DNA of 64,000 nucleotides from Haematospirillum sp. H4485 (GTDB lineage: Bacteria; Pseudomonadota; Alphaproteobacteria; Rhodospirillales; Rhodospirillaceae), in NCBI RefSeq assembly GCF_012102745.1, contig NZ_JAAVSY010000012.1:16001-80000 (forward strand), read 5' to 3'. Positions 1 to 8,573 of this stretch are shown here, piece after piece (position 1 is the stretch's first letter; every line of letters starts with the position of its first letter). The notes beneath the pieces were generated by a model. It made no database searches. It was not told the origin of the DNA and was given only the letters and a program-made list of their open reading frames with translations. A program made the translations under genes and the position numbers.

Positions 1-272
1 CAAACGTGGACCATCTCATGCATAAACCATAGCAGGGAGGACACATCAAAATCCCCGTCAGGGTACCCCAAGGCAAAGTCAGCGCGATAATCCTCCTTCC
101 TGAAGTACAAGGAACCGTTTGGTGTCACCGCTGTACGCCGGGTCTGAAAATCAATACCAAAGAAACTGAAAAATCCGCGATTATGAATGCGGACCTTTGA
201 ATAATCGATACTGTCCTTAAATATTGAGCGGGCAGCCTGGATTTCGTTATCTGTAAGAGGTCGTTTCTGCAT
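1..272 (-). CDS. Vgr-related / HExxH putative metalloprotein, 3'-truncated by window edge
   Basis: The reading frame opens with ATG at 272 and runs off the window start, giving 90 visible residues. It begins with a PLTDNEIQAARSIF segment and has a TPNGSLYF stretch near residue 50. The last complete residues are HEMVHV, an HExxH zinc-site pattern. This layout (acidic start, TPNG-x-IYF, then HEM-x-HVW) matches small alphaproteobacterial proteins usually annotated as 'vgr related protein'. Their function is not established. A metal-dependent hydrolase role is inferred only from HExxH. The C-terminus is outside the window. Confidence 0.6.
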   Translation of the reverse strand, partial: MQKRPLTDNEIQAARSIFKDSIDYSKVRIHNRGFFSFFGIDFQTRRTAVTPNGSLYFRKEDYRADFALGYPDGDFDVSSLLWFMHEMVHV

Positions 273-513
273 TATTCAGTCACATAGATAGATTTGTTAT
301 CGTTATGGAACAACACGCCCCTAGAGGACATGACATTTCACCAAAAAGATAAATAGAAGATGCAGGTAAAAGGCACCAGAGAAATGCAGCCGAACATAGA
401 AAAATTCAGTCTGGAGGCTGCCTTAGGTGTACAGAAAACAGAAAAGAGCCGGAAAAAGCGGGACGGAGCGCGCAGAAACGCACACCCCGTCATGAAAAAC
501 GATCCGGTTCTTC

Positions 514-1623
514 TTAGCGAACGAAGACCTGCACCTCTCCGCCAGACACATCATTGCTGGCCGATGTTGTCAGGCGCGTACGATCCGAACCAAGCCCCAT
601 ATCGCTCAGGGTCCGGATCACCTGCTCGGCATTGCGGCGAACACTTGTTGCCGCCACAGCAGCCTGTCCAGGATTACCATCGGCCGGACTCACAGCAATG
701 ATATCAAAGACAGCTGTCGGCTTACGCTCCAGCGCCTGTGATACAGCCTGATACAAAGGCTGTTGGTATTCGACATTCGGCCTGTCAAAACGGATCACGA
801 CCAAAGGACGGCGCTTTGCCTTGTCAGTCGGCATACTGAACGCAGACGACAACGCCATGGCATTAGCCCGTGAAGAAGCACGTGAGCCAAGAGCAGCGCC
901 ATACAGCTGACCACTCTTCACGCCCAGCGCCAATGTATTCAGATTTGACCTCTCACTGGCCAGATAGCTCTGCTGGCGGGATATATCCTGCGAAAGATCG
1001 GACAGCAGACGCTCAAACAACACCATGGTCTGGTTGGTCTGGTCCTGGAGCATTCTGAGCTGACGGTGATCGTCCTCAACAGCACCCGATAAACCATAAG
1101 CCGCATTGATACTGTCAATCAGATAGGCACCCATGGCACTGTCCGAAGACACGTGGCTTGCCAGCCTGTTCATGGCTGTAATGCTGGCGCTTATACCGTC
1201 AAGCTGCTTCTGGGCACCACTCCACTGCCTTTGCAGGACGGGGTTGCCCGGCGTAGAGCCAACCTGTAGACGGGCGCTGATCGAAGCCACGGTTTCGTGA
1301 TAGGACTTGCTGTCGCTGACAATAGCCGCCCGGAGCTGCTGAAGCTCTTCACCGCGCCGACGCACGGCAGACTGGAGTTGACCCAACTCTCCACGGAACG
1401 TGTGTACCTTCTGCCCGACGAACGTACCACCTGATATACCATCGGACAGATCAGCATCCGATACCAAGGGCACGGGCTCCGCCACATCATCACCGCGTGT
1501 GACCACGGCCCCGGAGCTGTGATTGCTCTCCAGTGACGGGAACAGTGCATCATTGGCAAAAGAGCAACCGGACAGAAAGACTGTCACGCCAAGCACCAGA
1601 ATTCGCGATTTGGTCAGCGGCAT
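514..1623 (-). CDS. Putative OmpA-like envelope lipoprotein
   Basis: The 369-residue protein starts at the ATG at 1623, preceded by AGG at about 8 nt. An upstream in-frame start at 1716 would place 31 residues before the signal peptide and is less likely. The N-terminus is a short basic segment, a hydrophobic core and a lipobox LSGC with Cys20, so lipidation is expected. The middle (about 75-270) is helical and Gln-rich, probably coiled-coil. The last ~100 residues resemble OmpA/MotB-type domains, with a FDIIAVSPADGN stretch followed by a helix that would align with the peptidoglycan-binding fold. A role anchoring the envelope to the cell wall is inference. The gene stands alone between the partial HExxH gene and znuB. 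Confidence 0.6.
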   Translation of the reverse strand: MPLTKSRILVLGVTVFLSGCSFANDALFPSLESNHSSGAVVTRGDDVAEPVPLVSDADLSDGISGGTFVGQKVHTFRGELGQLQSAVRRRGEELQQLRAAIVSDSKSYHETVASISARLQVGSTPGNPVLQRQWSGAQKQLDGISASITAMNRLASHVSSDSAMGAYLIDSINAAYGLSGAVEDDHRQLRMLQDQTNQTMVLFERLLSDLSQDISRQQSYLASERSNLNTLALGVKSGQLYGAALGSRASSRANAMALSSAFSMPTDKAKRRPLVVIRFDRPNVEYQQPLYQAVSQALERKPTAVFDIIAVSPADGNPGQAAVAATSVRRNAEQVIRTLSDMGLGSDRTRLTTSASNDVSGGEVQVFVR

Positions 1624-1793
1624 CGAATTACCTATGTCTAGTCCGTACCCGGGCAGAGGTCCGACCCGACGGATGAGTCTCAAGGGCGGAAACAGTATCA
1701 CACTCGACAAGTGCACGGCGGGCTCCCCCTCACCTTCCCGCTTACATGATTTGGGGGAGTGTACTGAAACGTCATCACCGGAACAAGCCGCTT

Positions 1794-2618
1794 TTACAGC
1801 GAGATACGTCCGATTCTATACCGTGGTAACAAAGATGCCCAAGCAAGGAAACAAAAAACGGTAGCCGCAGCAACAATAGACGGGCCTGCAGGCAAATCCC
1901 AGAACCATGATCCAGCCAAGCCACACAGAACAGAGAGAGCCGCAAAAAAGACCGATAAAAAAGCCATCGCTTCAGGCGTGCCGGCAAAACGGCGCGCTGT
2001 TGCAGCTGGAACAATCAACATCGCTGTAACCAGCAGAACACCTGTCGTCCGTATGGCCAAGGCAACAACCACAGCCATCAGGATCATGAACAGGAACTCG
2101 GCCCGCCATACGGCAAGCCCCTCGACAAGGGCCAAGTCACGCGACACCGTTACGGCAACAAGAACACGCCACAAAAAGACCAGGGAACATACAACACAAA
2201 AGGCCCCGCCCCATATAACCAGGACATCGCCCTGCGCAACAGACAGAATGTCGCCGAAAAGAAAACTATGCAGGTCGATCCGTATGCCACTTGCATCCGA
2301 GGTCACAAGCGCCAGCGCAATCATGCCAAATGAAAGCCCGGCATGCGAGAAGATGCCAAGCAGTGTATCCGCAGCCACCAGGCGCTGCCGGCCCAGCGCC
2401 ACAAGAAGCAAGGCAATCACCAGACCAAGAACAACAACCGAGGCCGTGATACCCGTTCCCAGAAACAATCCGGCAGCCACGCCCAACAGCGCAGCGTGCG
2501 ACAATGCATCGCCGAAGTAGGCCATACGTCTCCAGACGACTAAACAACCCAGCGGCCCCACGGCAACAGCCATTCCCAAGCCGGCCAACAGGGCTCGCAC
2601 CATGAAATCATCCATCAC
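1794..2618 (-). CDS. znuB: Zinc ABC transporter permease ZnuB
   Basis: A 274-residue polytopic membrane protein of the ABC-3 (ZnuB/MntB) family that forms the inner-membrane channel for zinc import. About eight hydrophobic segments are visible. The family hallmark GDALSHAALLGVA lies at residues 36-48 in the cytoplasmic loop that contacts the ATPase. Its ATG overlaps the TGA of znuC by an ATGA junction, so the genes are translationally coupled. Metal specificity (zinc rather than manganese) is inferred from the adjacent zur gene and the His-rich znuA and znuC products. Confidence 0.92.
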   Translation of the reverse strand: MMDDFMVRALLAGLGMAVAVGPLGCLVVWRRMAYFGDALSHAALLGVAAGLFLGTGITASVVVLGLVIALLLVALGRQRLVAADTLLGIFSHAGLSFGMIALALVTSDASGIRIDLHSFLFGDILSVAQGDVLVIWGGAFCVVCSLVFLWRVLVAVTVSRDLALVEGLAVWRAEFLFMILMAVVVALAIRTTGVLLVTAMLIVPAATARRFAGTPEAMAFLSVFFAALSVLCGLAGSWFWDLPAGPSIVAAATVFCFLAWASLLPRYRIGRISL

Positions 2619-3415
2619 TTCATATCCTTGGGAACAGGCCCTGTATGCGCCTCATGACCATGAACAGAACAGTCCGCGCTGATTGTCCCGTCGGGGTTAT
2701 GATGGTGGTGATGCCCCTCGTGCCCGTACCAGGCAATATGCCCCGCCGCTTCCGGACCGAAAAGACGTTCCCACACAGGATCACGGGCAACTGCACGAGG
2801 ATGGCCAACGCAGCAAACATGGTGATGCAGGCACACCACACGATCTGTAGCAGCCATCACCACGTGCAGATCGTGAGAAATCATGACAACAGCGCACCCA
2901 TGCACCGTGCGCAAGCGGGCAATAAGATCATAAAGGTCTGTCTGTCCCCGGTAATCCACACCCTGGGCCGGCTCATCCAGAATCAGCAGGTGTGGACGGG
3001 ACAACAGGGTCCGCGCCAACATGACACGCTGAAACTCCCCACCAGACAAATCCTGAACCCGGGCCTGGAAGAGGTGCGCAACACCCGCTTCCTCCAAGGC
3101 TGTACGTGCTTCCTGTTCACGAATACGACCGGTCAGGGAGAGCAGGCGATACACTGTCAGAGGCAGAATACGATCAACATGCAAGCGTTGCGGCAACCAA
3201 CCAATCCGAAGGCCGGGACAGCGCTCCAGCACACCCTCGCCCGCAGTCTCAAGACCAGCCAGAACACGGACCAAGGTTGTTTTTCCTGACCCGTTCGGAC
3301 CGACAATGGTCACGATTTCGCCCGCAGCAACCGAGAAGTCAACGTTATCGAGGATCCTGCGTCCATCACGAACCAGAACCAACCCCTTTGCCGAGATCAG
3401 GGGAACGATGCTCAT
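2615..3415 (-). CDS. znuC: Zinc ABC transporter ATP-binding protein ZnuC
   Basis: The 266-residue ATPase energises zinc import by ZnuB. Walker A is GPNGSGKT (39-46), the ABC signature is LSGGEFQR (123-130) and Walker B is LLILDEP (143-149), followed by the ISHD switch histidine. The C-terminal tail holds a cluster of five consecutive histidines (HEGHHHHH), a zinc-binding tail typical of ZnuC. The start at 3415 is chosen because its ATG overlaps the zur TGA in an ATGA junction. A longer frame to 3454 would overlap zur without homology. The order zur-znuC-znuB forms one coupled operon. Confidence 0.93.
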   Translation of the reverse strand: MSIVPLISAKGLVLVRDGRRILDNVDFSVAAGEIVTIVGPNGSGKTTLVRVLAGLETAGEGVLERCPGLRIGWLPQRLHVDRILPLTVYRLLSLTGRIREQEARTALEEAGVAHLFQARVQDLSGGEFQRVMLARTLLSRPHLLILDEPAQGVDYRGQTDLYDLIARLRTVHGCAVVMISHDLHVVMAATDRVVCLHHHVCCVGHPRAVARDPVWERLFGPEAAGHIAWYGHEGHHHHHNPDGTISADCSVHGHEAHTGPVPKDMK

Positions 3416-3909
3416 GGATGTTCCCCCACCGGGCTGGCAAAGCAGTCCGGACACACCCCCATGATCTCCACAATCTGGGCCGAGATGGCAAAACCTATAC
3501 GGTCAGCAGCAGAGGATACGGCACGCGCAATCGAACCATCCTGCGTTTCGGCAACCTGACCACAACGGCTACAGATGAAAAACCATACGCCGCTGATGAC
3601 CGAATGGCCGGCATCGGAACAGGCCACAAAGGCGTTCAGACTATTAAGGCGATGGGCCAGACCCCATTCCACCAGAAAGTCCAGCGCCCGGTACACCGCC
3701 ATCGGGGCAACACGCCCCCCGGCCTCATTCAGGCGATGTAAAATGCCATACGCACTGACGGGCCGGTGATCCTCCCACAGAATCTCCAGAACCTGGCGCC
3801 GCGCTGCCGTCAACCTGGCTCCCCGCTGCACACACAGCGCTTCAGCCCTGTCCAGGGCACTTTGACGGCACCGTCGATGATCATGGTCGGGGGCTGGAAA
3901 GGGAATCAT
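3412..3909 (-). CDS. zur: Zinc uptake regulator Zur (Fur family)
   Basis: A 165-residue Fur-family repressor. An N-terminal winged helix (about 28-92, including TAARRQVLEILWE and VYRALDFLVEWGL) is followed by a dimerisation domain. The structural zinc site is formed by CSRC (Cys113/Cys116) and CPDC (Cys153/Cys156). The regulatory-site region contains CSDAGHS near residue 100. The gene is first in the zur-znuC-znuB operon and is divergent from znuA, with a palindromic operator between them. That arrangement suggests zinc-dependent repression of both directions, including its own. Confidence 0.92.
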   Translation of the reverse strand: MIPFPAPDHDHRRCRQSALDRAEALCVQRGARLTAARRQVLEILWEDHRPVSAYGILHRLNEAGGRVAPMAVYRALDFLVEWGLAHRLNSLNAFVACSDAGHSVISGVWFFICSRCGQVAETQDGSIARAVSSAADRIGFAISAQIVEIMGVCPDCFASPVGEHP

Positions 3910-3972
3910 AACCTGCCTGTCTCTCCTGAAAGCGGGGGCATCATGTCACAGAACAACGCGCTTGCCAAAGAT

Positions 3973-3995
3973 GTTATGTTATAACATAAAATAAC
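3973..3995. promoter_or_regulatory. Zur operator between zur and znuA
   Basis: A perfect 16-bp palindrome, TTATGTTATAACATAA (3974-3989), sits in the 100-bp divergent intergenic region. It contains GTTAT-N3-ATAAC (3973-3985) and is followed by a further ATAAC half (3991-3995). This A/T-rich dyad matches known Zur boxes of proteobacteria. It lies about 64 bp upstream of zur and 33 bp upstream of znuA, so one bound dimer or dimer pair could shut both promoters. Confidence 0.8.
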
Positions 3996-4027
3996 CTCCC
4001 CCATGTCCCATGTGGAGCTCACCCCTC

Positions 4028-5002
4028 ATGTTTGCCTCCCTGCGCCTCACGATCGCCGCTTCCCTTGCGCTGGTCGCAATACCGGGCAACCCAGTCCACG
4101 CATCCGTTCCTGTTGTTGTTGCGTCAATTACACCTGTCCACGCCTTGGTCTCAGGCGTCATGGCTGGCGTTGGAACCCCGGTTCTTCTGGTGCCCCCCGG
4201 ACAGTCCCCACACACCTATACGCTCAGGCCATCCGATGCCCGTGTTCTGGCATCGGCACAGACTGTATTCTGGATCGGCGATGCCTTGGAAACCTTTTTG
4301 CCAGGGACACTGAAGTCTCTCTCTCGGGCCAAGGCCGTTTCACTACTCGAAGCACCGGGGATCATACGACTTCCCGTACGGAGCGGCGGGCTGTGGGAGC
4401 ATGCCGAACACACCCACCACCATCATGCAGAACGCGGACAACACAGCCATCACCACCAAGGAGCTGACCCGCACATCTGGCTGGACCCACGCAACGCGGT
4501 GGCCATGGTCAACGCTATCGCTCATACCCTGTCAGAGCAGGACCCTGACAACGCACACACGTACCGCACCAATGCAGCCAACCTGCAAACACGGCTGAGA
4601 ACGCTGGAAGAACATATGGATCATACACTGGAACCAGCGCGTCACTTGCCCTTCCTGATCTTCCACGATTCCATCCAATATATAGAAAATCGCTTTGGCC
4701 TGCATGCCGTTGGCGCGATCACCATCGATCCCTCCCTGCCCCCCGGGGCCCGGCACTTGAACCATATACGGGAGACTGCACGCCATCACCGTGTATCCTG
4801 CCTGTTTGCAGAACCCTCCTCTCCTCGTCGAACAGTTACCCAGATTGCACGGGAAACCGGCACCCGGACCAGCGAACTTGATCCATTGGGAGGCGGAGAC
4901 CCCCGTGAAACCGGCTATGAAAGCTATACACAACTTATGAATGATATAACCGCCAGCCTGGCATCCTGCCTTACCGGGGGAAACATTCAGCACCGGCATT
5001 AA
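4028..5002 (+). CDS. znuA: Zinc ABC transporter periplasmic binding protein ZnuA
   Basis: A cluster A-I metal-binding receptor of about 324 residues. The start at 4028 gives MFASLRLTIAAS, a standard signal peptide ending in VHA, and has GGAG at 4014-4017. The ATG at 4010 is the alternative. The first conserved metal histidine is in the GQSPHTYTLRPSD segment. A long His-rich loop (several HHHH and HSHHHQ clusters) follows, then ADPHIWLDPRN and the HDSIQY segment with further ligands. The His-rich loop is characteristic of zinc-specific ZnuA. It is transcribed divergently from zur-znuCB and presumably repressed by Zur. Confidence 0.93.
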   Translation: MFASLRLTIAASLALVAIPGNPVHASVPVVVASITPVHALVSGVMAGVGTPVLLVPPGQSPHTYTLRPSDARVLASAQTVFWIGDALETFLPGTLKSLSRAKAVSLLEAPGIIRLPVRSGGLWEHAEHTHHHHAERGQHSHHHQGADPHIWLDPRNAVAMVNAIAHTLSEQDPDNAHTYRTNAANLQTRLRTLEEHMDHTLEPARHLPFLIFHDSIQYIENRFGLHAVGAITIDPSLPPGARHLNHIRETARHHRVSCLFAEPSSPRRTVTQIARETGTRTSELDPLGGGDPRETGYESYTQLMNDITASLASCLTGGNIQHRH

Positions 5003-5115
5003 AAATACGGGCCTATGCATTTTTCTCTTGCCTGTAGACCCGCAAGCCGATAGAAACCCGGTCCTCGGCGGAAGAAAGCCACCACAAATGGCGCCAAAGA
5101 GAAAAAGCGTGCCCT

Positions 5116-5192
5116 GCACCCGTAGCTCAATTGGATAGAGCATCTGACTACGAATCAGAAGGCTGGAGGTTCGAGTCCTTCCGGGTGCGCCA
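5116..5192 (+). tRNA. tRNA-Arg (anticodon ACG)
   Basis: A full cloverleaf can be drawn: acceptor stem GCACCCG (5116-5122) with CGGGTGC (5182-5188), a D arm starting TAGCTCA, anticodon stem TCTGA/TCAGA with loop CTACGAA and anticodon ACG at 5150-5152, and T arm GGTTCGAGTCC. The discriminator is G5189 and the CCA end is encoded at 5190-5192. A34 would be deaminated to inosine to read CGN codons. The gene is followed by a terminator and an integrase-like remnant, so it may have served as an attachment site. Confidence 0.95.
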
Positions 5193-5193
5193 T

Positions 5194-5233
5194 AAAAACC
5201 CCCGCGACTGAAACATGTCGCGGGGGTTTTGCT
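5194..5233 (+). terminator. Rho-independent terminator of tRNA-Arg
   Basis: The inverted repeat AACCCCCGCGAC / GTCGCGGGGGTT encloses a short loop and is followed by TTTTGCTTT. It begins immediately after the CCA end of the tRNA. Flanking A and T runs could also make it work in the opposite direction. Confidence 0.88.
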
Positions 5234-5299
5234 TTAAAAACAATGCATTAACGGGACCCCTTCTGCCCCCTCCGGGTTTGGGATACGTTAAATAGCGCG

Positions 5300-5337
5300 T
5301 TTTTGGATACATTTTTGGATACATTTTTGGATACATT
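5300..5337. repeat. Three tandem 12-bp TTTTTGGATACA units
   Basis: The 12-bp unit TTTTTGGATACA occurs three times back to back (5300-5311, 5312-5323, 5324-5335). A related GGATACGTTA lies at 5281. The array ends 12 bp before the likely GTG of the integrase-like remnant. Iterated short motifs of this kind are plausible binding sites for an integrase or excisionase, but this is inference. Confidence 0.8.
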
Positions 5338-5348
5338 GGGATCGCAAG

Positions 5349-5456
5349 GTGACCAGTCGCTATATCCTGCAACAAGGGCGTACACTCTATTTCCGGCGAC
5401 GGGCACCCATGGGACTGCACTTTCGGCCTCTGGACACAACAGGCATCAGCAAGTAG
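5349..5456 (+). pseudogene. Remnant of a tyrosine recombinase (integrase) N-terminus
   Basis: A 35-codon frame from GTG 5349 to TAG 5454-5456 reads TSRYILQQGRTLYFRRRAP and then MGLHFRPLDTTGISK. The motif R-Y-x-x-x-x-G-R-T-x-Y-F-R-R-R-x-P is the typical beginning of phage-type integrases with a DUF6538-like N-terminal domain. No downstream recombinase domain or catalytic Arg/His/Tyr follows. Its position just downstream of tRNA-Arg and the repeat array fits a decayed integrative element. A short independent peptide gene is possible but less likely. Confidence 0.5.
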
Positions 5457-5499
5457 AGAACGCTCTTCCCGCTACCCGTCAGACAACAGGATATAAATC

Positions 5500-5679
5500 A
5501 TGAAGGAAAAACTCCGCGCTCTTGCGGCAGCCTTGGTTCTTGCGGTGATCCTGGGGGGTATTGCGCTGGTTGTCGGTGGGTTGCTCATTGGATTGGCCAT
5601 TGCAATACCCGCCTTGATCATCCTGGCGATCCTGTTCGGAAAGCCCACGCGGGGCATACACATCAAGCTCAGGCCCTAG
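5500..5679 (+). CDS. Small hydrophobic membrane protein, unknown function
   Basis: The ATG at 5500 opens a 59-residue frame with AGG about 9 nt upstream. After a short charged start (MKEKLR) almost the whole length to residue 47 is Ala/Ile/Leu/Val/Gly, enough for one long or two short membrane spans. It ends with a basic tail ([13 protein letters not shown]). No family is recognised. The stop codon overlaps the vsr stop on the other strand by two bases, so the genes are tightly convergent. The compositional pattern argues for a real membrane peptide, but expression is unproven. Confidence 0.5.
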   Translation: MKEKLRALAAALVLAVILGGIALVVGGLLIGLAIAIPALIILAILFGKPTRGIHIKLRP

Positions 5680-6137
5680 CCCTGCTTGCCCCGGATGGCG
5701 TGACACGACAGATCATCGCGCAACCATCGGGACACCTGCCCGGCCAGATAGCCCGGGTCCTGACGCAACCGCCCTTTCAGGGCACATTCCCAAATCGTCA
5801 GAACTCTCCAGCCTGCTTCGACCAGACACCGCTGTACTCTCTGGTCACGTGTGCGATTTCCCTCGATCTTCCCAGCCCAGAAGGCTGTGCGCGTAGCGGG
5901 AAGACGAAACAGCGCGCAGTCATGTCCATGCCAGAAACAACCATGAACCATGATCACCGCCCGATAACGGGGAAAAACAAGGTCCGGTGTCCCCGGCAAA
6001 CGTTTGTCATTCAGCCTGTAGCGAAACCCAAGACGGTGAAGGACAGAGCGTACCACACGTTCCGGAGCCGTGTTGCGACTGCCTATGCCAGCCATCATGC
6101 GGCTTCGGGTTGCCTTGTCGACGCAATCAACCAACAC
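5676..6137 (-). CDS. vsr: Very short patch repair endonuclease Vsr
   Basis: A 153-residue mismatch endonuclease that nicks 5' of T:G mismatches produced by deamination of 5-methylcytosine. Visible Vsr features are the start [13 protein letters not shown], the GTPDLVFP segment with the catalytic Asp at about residue 52, and the block [11 protein letters not shown] (64-74) with active-site histidines and zinc-ligand Cys/His. An aromatic-rich W-A-G-K-I-E-G-N segment follows. The start is GTG at 6137 (TTG at 6134 is possible) and overlaps the end of the methyltransferase gene by 11 bp, so the pair is one transcription unit. Confidence 0.92.
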   Translation of the reverse strand: MLVDCVDKATRSRMMAGIGSRNTAPERVVRSVLHRLGFRYRLNDKRLPGTPDLVFPRYRAVIMVHGCFWHGHDCALFRLPATRTAFWAGKIEGNRTRDQRVQRCLVEAGWRVLTIWECALKGRLRQDPGYLAGQVSRWLRDDLSCHAIRGKQG

Positions 6138-7239
6138 CGGCCTCCTCTATACAAGATGGCGCACACGCCCCGACAATCCACGGGGACAGGTAGCGGGCCA
6201 ACGCCTGAACCACCGGCACAACGACAGCATTGCCAAGCTGGCGATAGGCCTGGGTATCCGATACCGGGATTATAAAATCGGCGCATCCCGGGCTGTCAAA
6301 CCCCATCAGACGAGCACATTCACGCGGGGTCAAACGGCGCGGAGAGCCGGAAGGACGGGCCACCAGTATTTCCGAACCATCCTTGTAATAGCGGGCCGAA
6401 AGAGTTCGGGCCGTACTGCCCGGTCCAACCAGGCCATACCCAAAGCCATTGCCCCGGGCCCGGTGACGGGCCGCATAGTCCTGTAGATATACCCACAGGC
6501 GCGATGACAGGACATAACGTGGATCCACCGCACCACCCGGACCGGTATAGGGTGGATCCGGGGTCTCGGTTCCATCTTCAGGATGAAGAATGTCAGCCAT
6601 GGTTGGCCACCGATCGCGATCCGGCATCGGCATGGCCTGAAAATCAAAATCCTCTCCACCATCACGAAAACCGATCATAAAAATACGTTCGCGGTGCTGT
6701 GGAACAAAGGGACGGGCATCAAGAATACGCCATACAATGTGGTATCCAAGGTGGCGGGTCAGGGATGTCCGGATAACATCAAACGTTCTTCCCTTGTCAT
6801 GCGACACAAGGTTCTTGACGTTCTCCAGCACGAAGAAACGCGGACGATGGGTGGCCAAGATACGTTCAATCTCGAAAAATAGCGTGCCCTGGGTCTGACA
6901 GTCAAAACCATGGGGACGCTTGAGAGCATTCTTTTTCGAAACACCGGCAATGGAGAAGGGCTGGCACGGGAATCCTGCCAGCAGAACATCATGTTCAGGG
7001 ATTTGCGCCGCAGAAACAGCCGTAATATCACCCTCGAAAGGATGGTCATCGCATCCAAAGTTGGCCTGATATGTTTCCCGTGAGTAACGATTCCACTCGC
7101 TGGTAAAGACACACGCACCACCAATAGCCTCGAAGCCGCGCCTCATGCCCCCGATACCGGCGAAAAGATCAATAAACCGGAACGCAGGCACACCACGGGT
7201 TAGCCGCAGATTACCACGGCAAGCCTGAAAAGATGACAC
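6127..7239 (-). CDS. dcm: DNA (cytosine-5) methyltransferase, Dcm-like
   Basis: A 370-residue m5C methyltransferase. Motif I is DLFAGIGG (24-31), the catalytic PCQPFS has Cys92, motif VI is ENV (139-141) and motif VIII is QHRERIF (181-187). A compact target-recognition domain with GNGFGYGLV and [14 protein letters not shown] is followed by motif IX ([14 protein letters not shown]) and motif X ([11 protein letters not shown]). Pairing with vsr suggests a CCWGG-like target, but specificity cannot be proven by reading. No restriction endonuclease gene is adjacent, so it looks like an orphan methylase. The start is a GTG at 7239, with no in-frame ATG before motif I. Confidence 0.9.
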   Translation of the reverse strand: MSSFQACRGNLRLTRGVPAFRFIDLFAGIGGMRRGFEAIGGACVFTSEWNRYSRETYQANFGCDDHPFEGDITAVSAAQIPEHDVLLAGFPCQPFSIAGVSKKNALKRPHGFDCQTQGTLFFEIERILATHRPRFFVLENVKNLVSHDKGRTFDVIRTSLTRHLGYHIVWRILDARPFVPQHRERIFMIGFRDGGEDFDFQAMPMPDRDRWPTMADILHPEDGTETPDPPYTGPGGAVDPRYVLSSRLWVYLQDYAARHRARGNGFGYGLVGPGSTARTLSARYYKDGSEILVARPSGSPRRLTPRECARLMGFDSPGCADFIIPVSDTQAYRQLGNAVVVPVVQALARYLSPWIVGACAPSCIEEAGVG

Positions 7240-7424
7240 AATCGGCCCCCCTGACCGCTGTCTGTCCCCACAGACTGGCAGTACAGGGCCTCCGTTACAA
7301 GAGACGGGTCACGCGGCATAATACCTGCCGTTACTCTATGCAAGACGGGAACATTGAAATGCGAACAATCGCAAACTAGATTCAACCTATTGTTTTCAAG
7401 CACGATACTCATTCCGCCGGAGCC

Positions 7425-8573
7425 ATGATGCCACGCCAGACCATTCATATTCTTCTTGCCTTGGCCCTGCTCCTGGCCGGCTATGTCTGGTGGGCAGGAA
7501 AAGAAAGACGATCCGCAGACAACGCCCGGGCCGCACGCCCTGTACCAGTGCTGACCGCCATAGCCGACACCCGTTCTGTGCCTTACCTTTTCTCAGCTCC
7601 AGGCACAGCCCTTCCGGTTGCCCGCGTTGATCTCCGGACCCGTGTTGAAAGCGTGGTCGAGGCTATCCATTTTTCCGAAGGACAAGAAGTCCGGCAGGGA
7701 GAGCTGCTGTTCACCCTGGATGACCGTTCCCTGAAAGCAGAACTAGCCGAAGCCGAAGCCAACCTGGCCCGTGACCGGGCACAACTGGGCAAGGCACAGG
7801 GCGATGCCCGCCGTTACGCCGACCTGGTCCGTCACCAGGCCACATCGCGCCAGGCCTATGAAGCCGCCATTGCCGGAGTTGATGCCCTGCAGGCAACGGT
7901 CAATGCCGGCATGGCTGCCATTGAAAGCGCACGGGTTGCCCTGGACCATACCCGGATTGTTGCTCCGATGGGCGGCTATACGGGGGCTGTTTCCGTGCGA
8001 CCCGGGTCCAGCGTCCGTCCATCGGACACCGATCCCTTGGTAACGGTGACCGCCATTCGCCCGATAGAGGTATCCTTCAACCTGCCGGAATCTCTTCTGG
8101 GGATCGTTCGATATGGCCAGGGCCGTGCACCCCTGGATGTTGTTGCCACGACCCCGCAGGACTCATCCTCCCCGGTCACCGGCAAGCTGGTGTTTATTGA
8201 CAACAAAGTCGACCGTCAGTCCGGCACTATCATGCTCAAAGCCCGGTTCCCCAATGAAGAGACACAGCTGTGGCCCGGACAGCTGGTCAGTATCACCTTG
8301 ACCCTGCGCGTGGACCACGATGCCCTGACCATTCCGGATACGGCTGTCCTGACAAGCCAGGGAGGGCCGTATGTTTTTGTGGTCAGTGCAGACAAAACGG
8401 TAGCAGCTCGCCCCGTCAATGTCGCACGTAGTCTTGATGGTCTTGCTGTTATAGACAAGGGCCTGAGCGCCGGTGAACGTGTTGTCATACAGGGGGCATC
8501 GCGGTTGGTGGAAGGATCTGCGGTCTTCGAGCAGGATCCGGATAAGCCGGATAACGGGAAGGCTGCACCATGA
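7425..8573 (+). CDS. RND efflux periplasmic adaptor (HlyD/AcrA family)
   Basis: A membrane-fusion protein of 382 residues that links an RND pump to an outer-membrane channel. An N-terminal hydrophobic anchor (about 5-22, IHILLALALLLAGYVWW) is followed by the lipoyl half-motif near LRTRVESVVEAIHFSEGQEV, the alpha-hairpin (about 105-165), a second lipoyl half and the beta-barrel (SSVRPSDTDPLVTVT...IRPIEVSF). It most resembles the MdtA-type subgroup. Two ATGs (7425, 7428) follow GGAG at 7419-7422, and the second has the better spacing. Its stop overlaps the pump start by ATGA. No outer-membrane factor is encoded nearby. Confidence 0.88.
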   Translation: MMPRQTIHILLALALLLAGYVWWAGKERRSADNARAARPVPVLTAIADTRSVPYLFSAPGTALPVARVDLRTRVESVVEAIHFSEGQEVRQGELLFTLDDRSLKAELAEAEANLARDRAQLGKAQGDARRYADLVRHQATSRQAYEAAIAGVDALQATVNAGMAAIESARVALDHTRIVAPMGGYTGAVSVRPGSSVRPSDTDPLVTVTAIRPIEVSFNLPESLLGIVRYGQGRAPLDVVATTPQDSSSPVTGKLVFIDNKVDRQSGTIMLKARFPNEETQLWPGQLVSITLTLRVDHDALTIPDTAVLTSQGGPYVFVVSADKTVAARPVNVARSLDGLAVIDKGLSAGERVVIQGASRLVEGSAVFEQDPDKPDNGKAAP

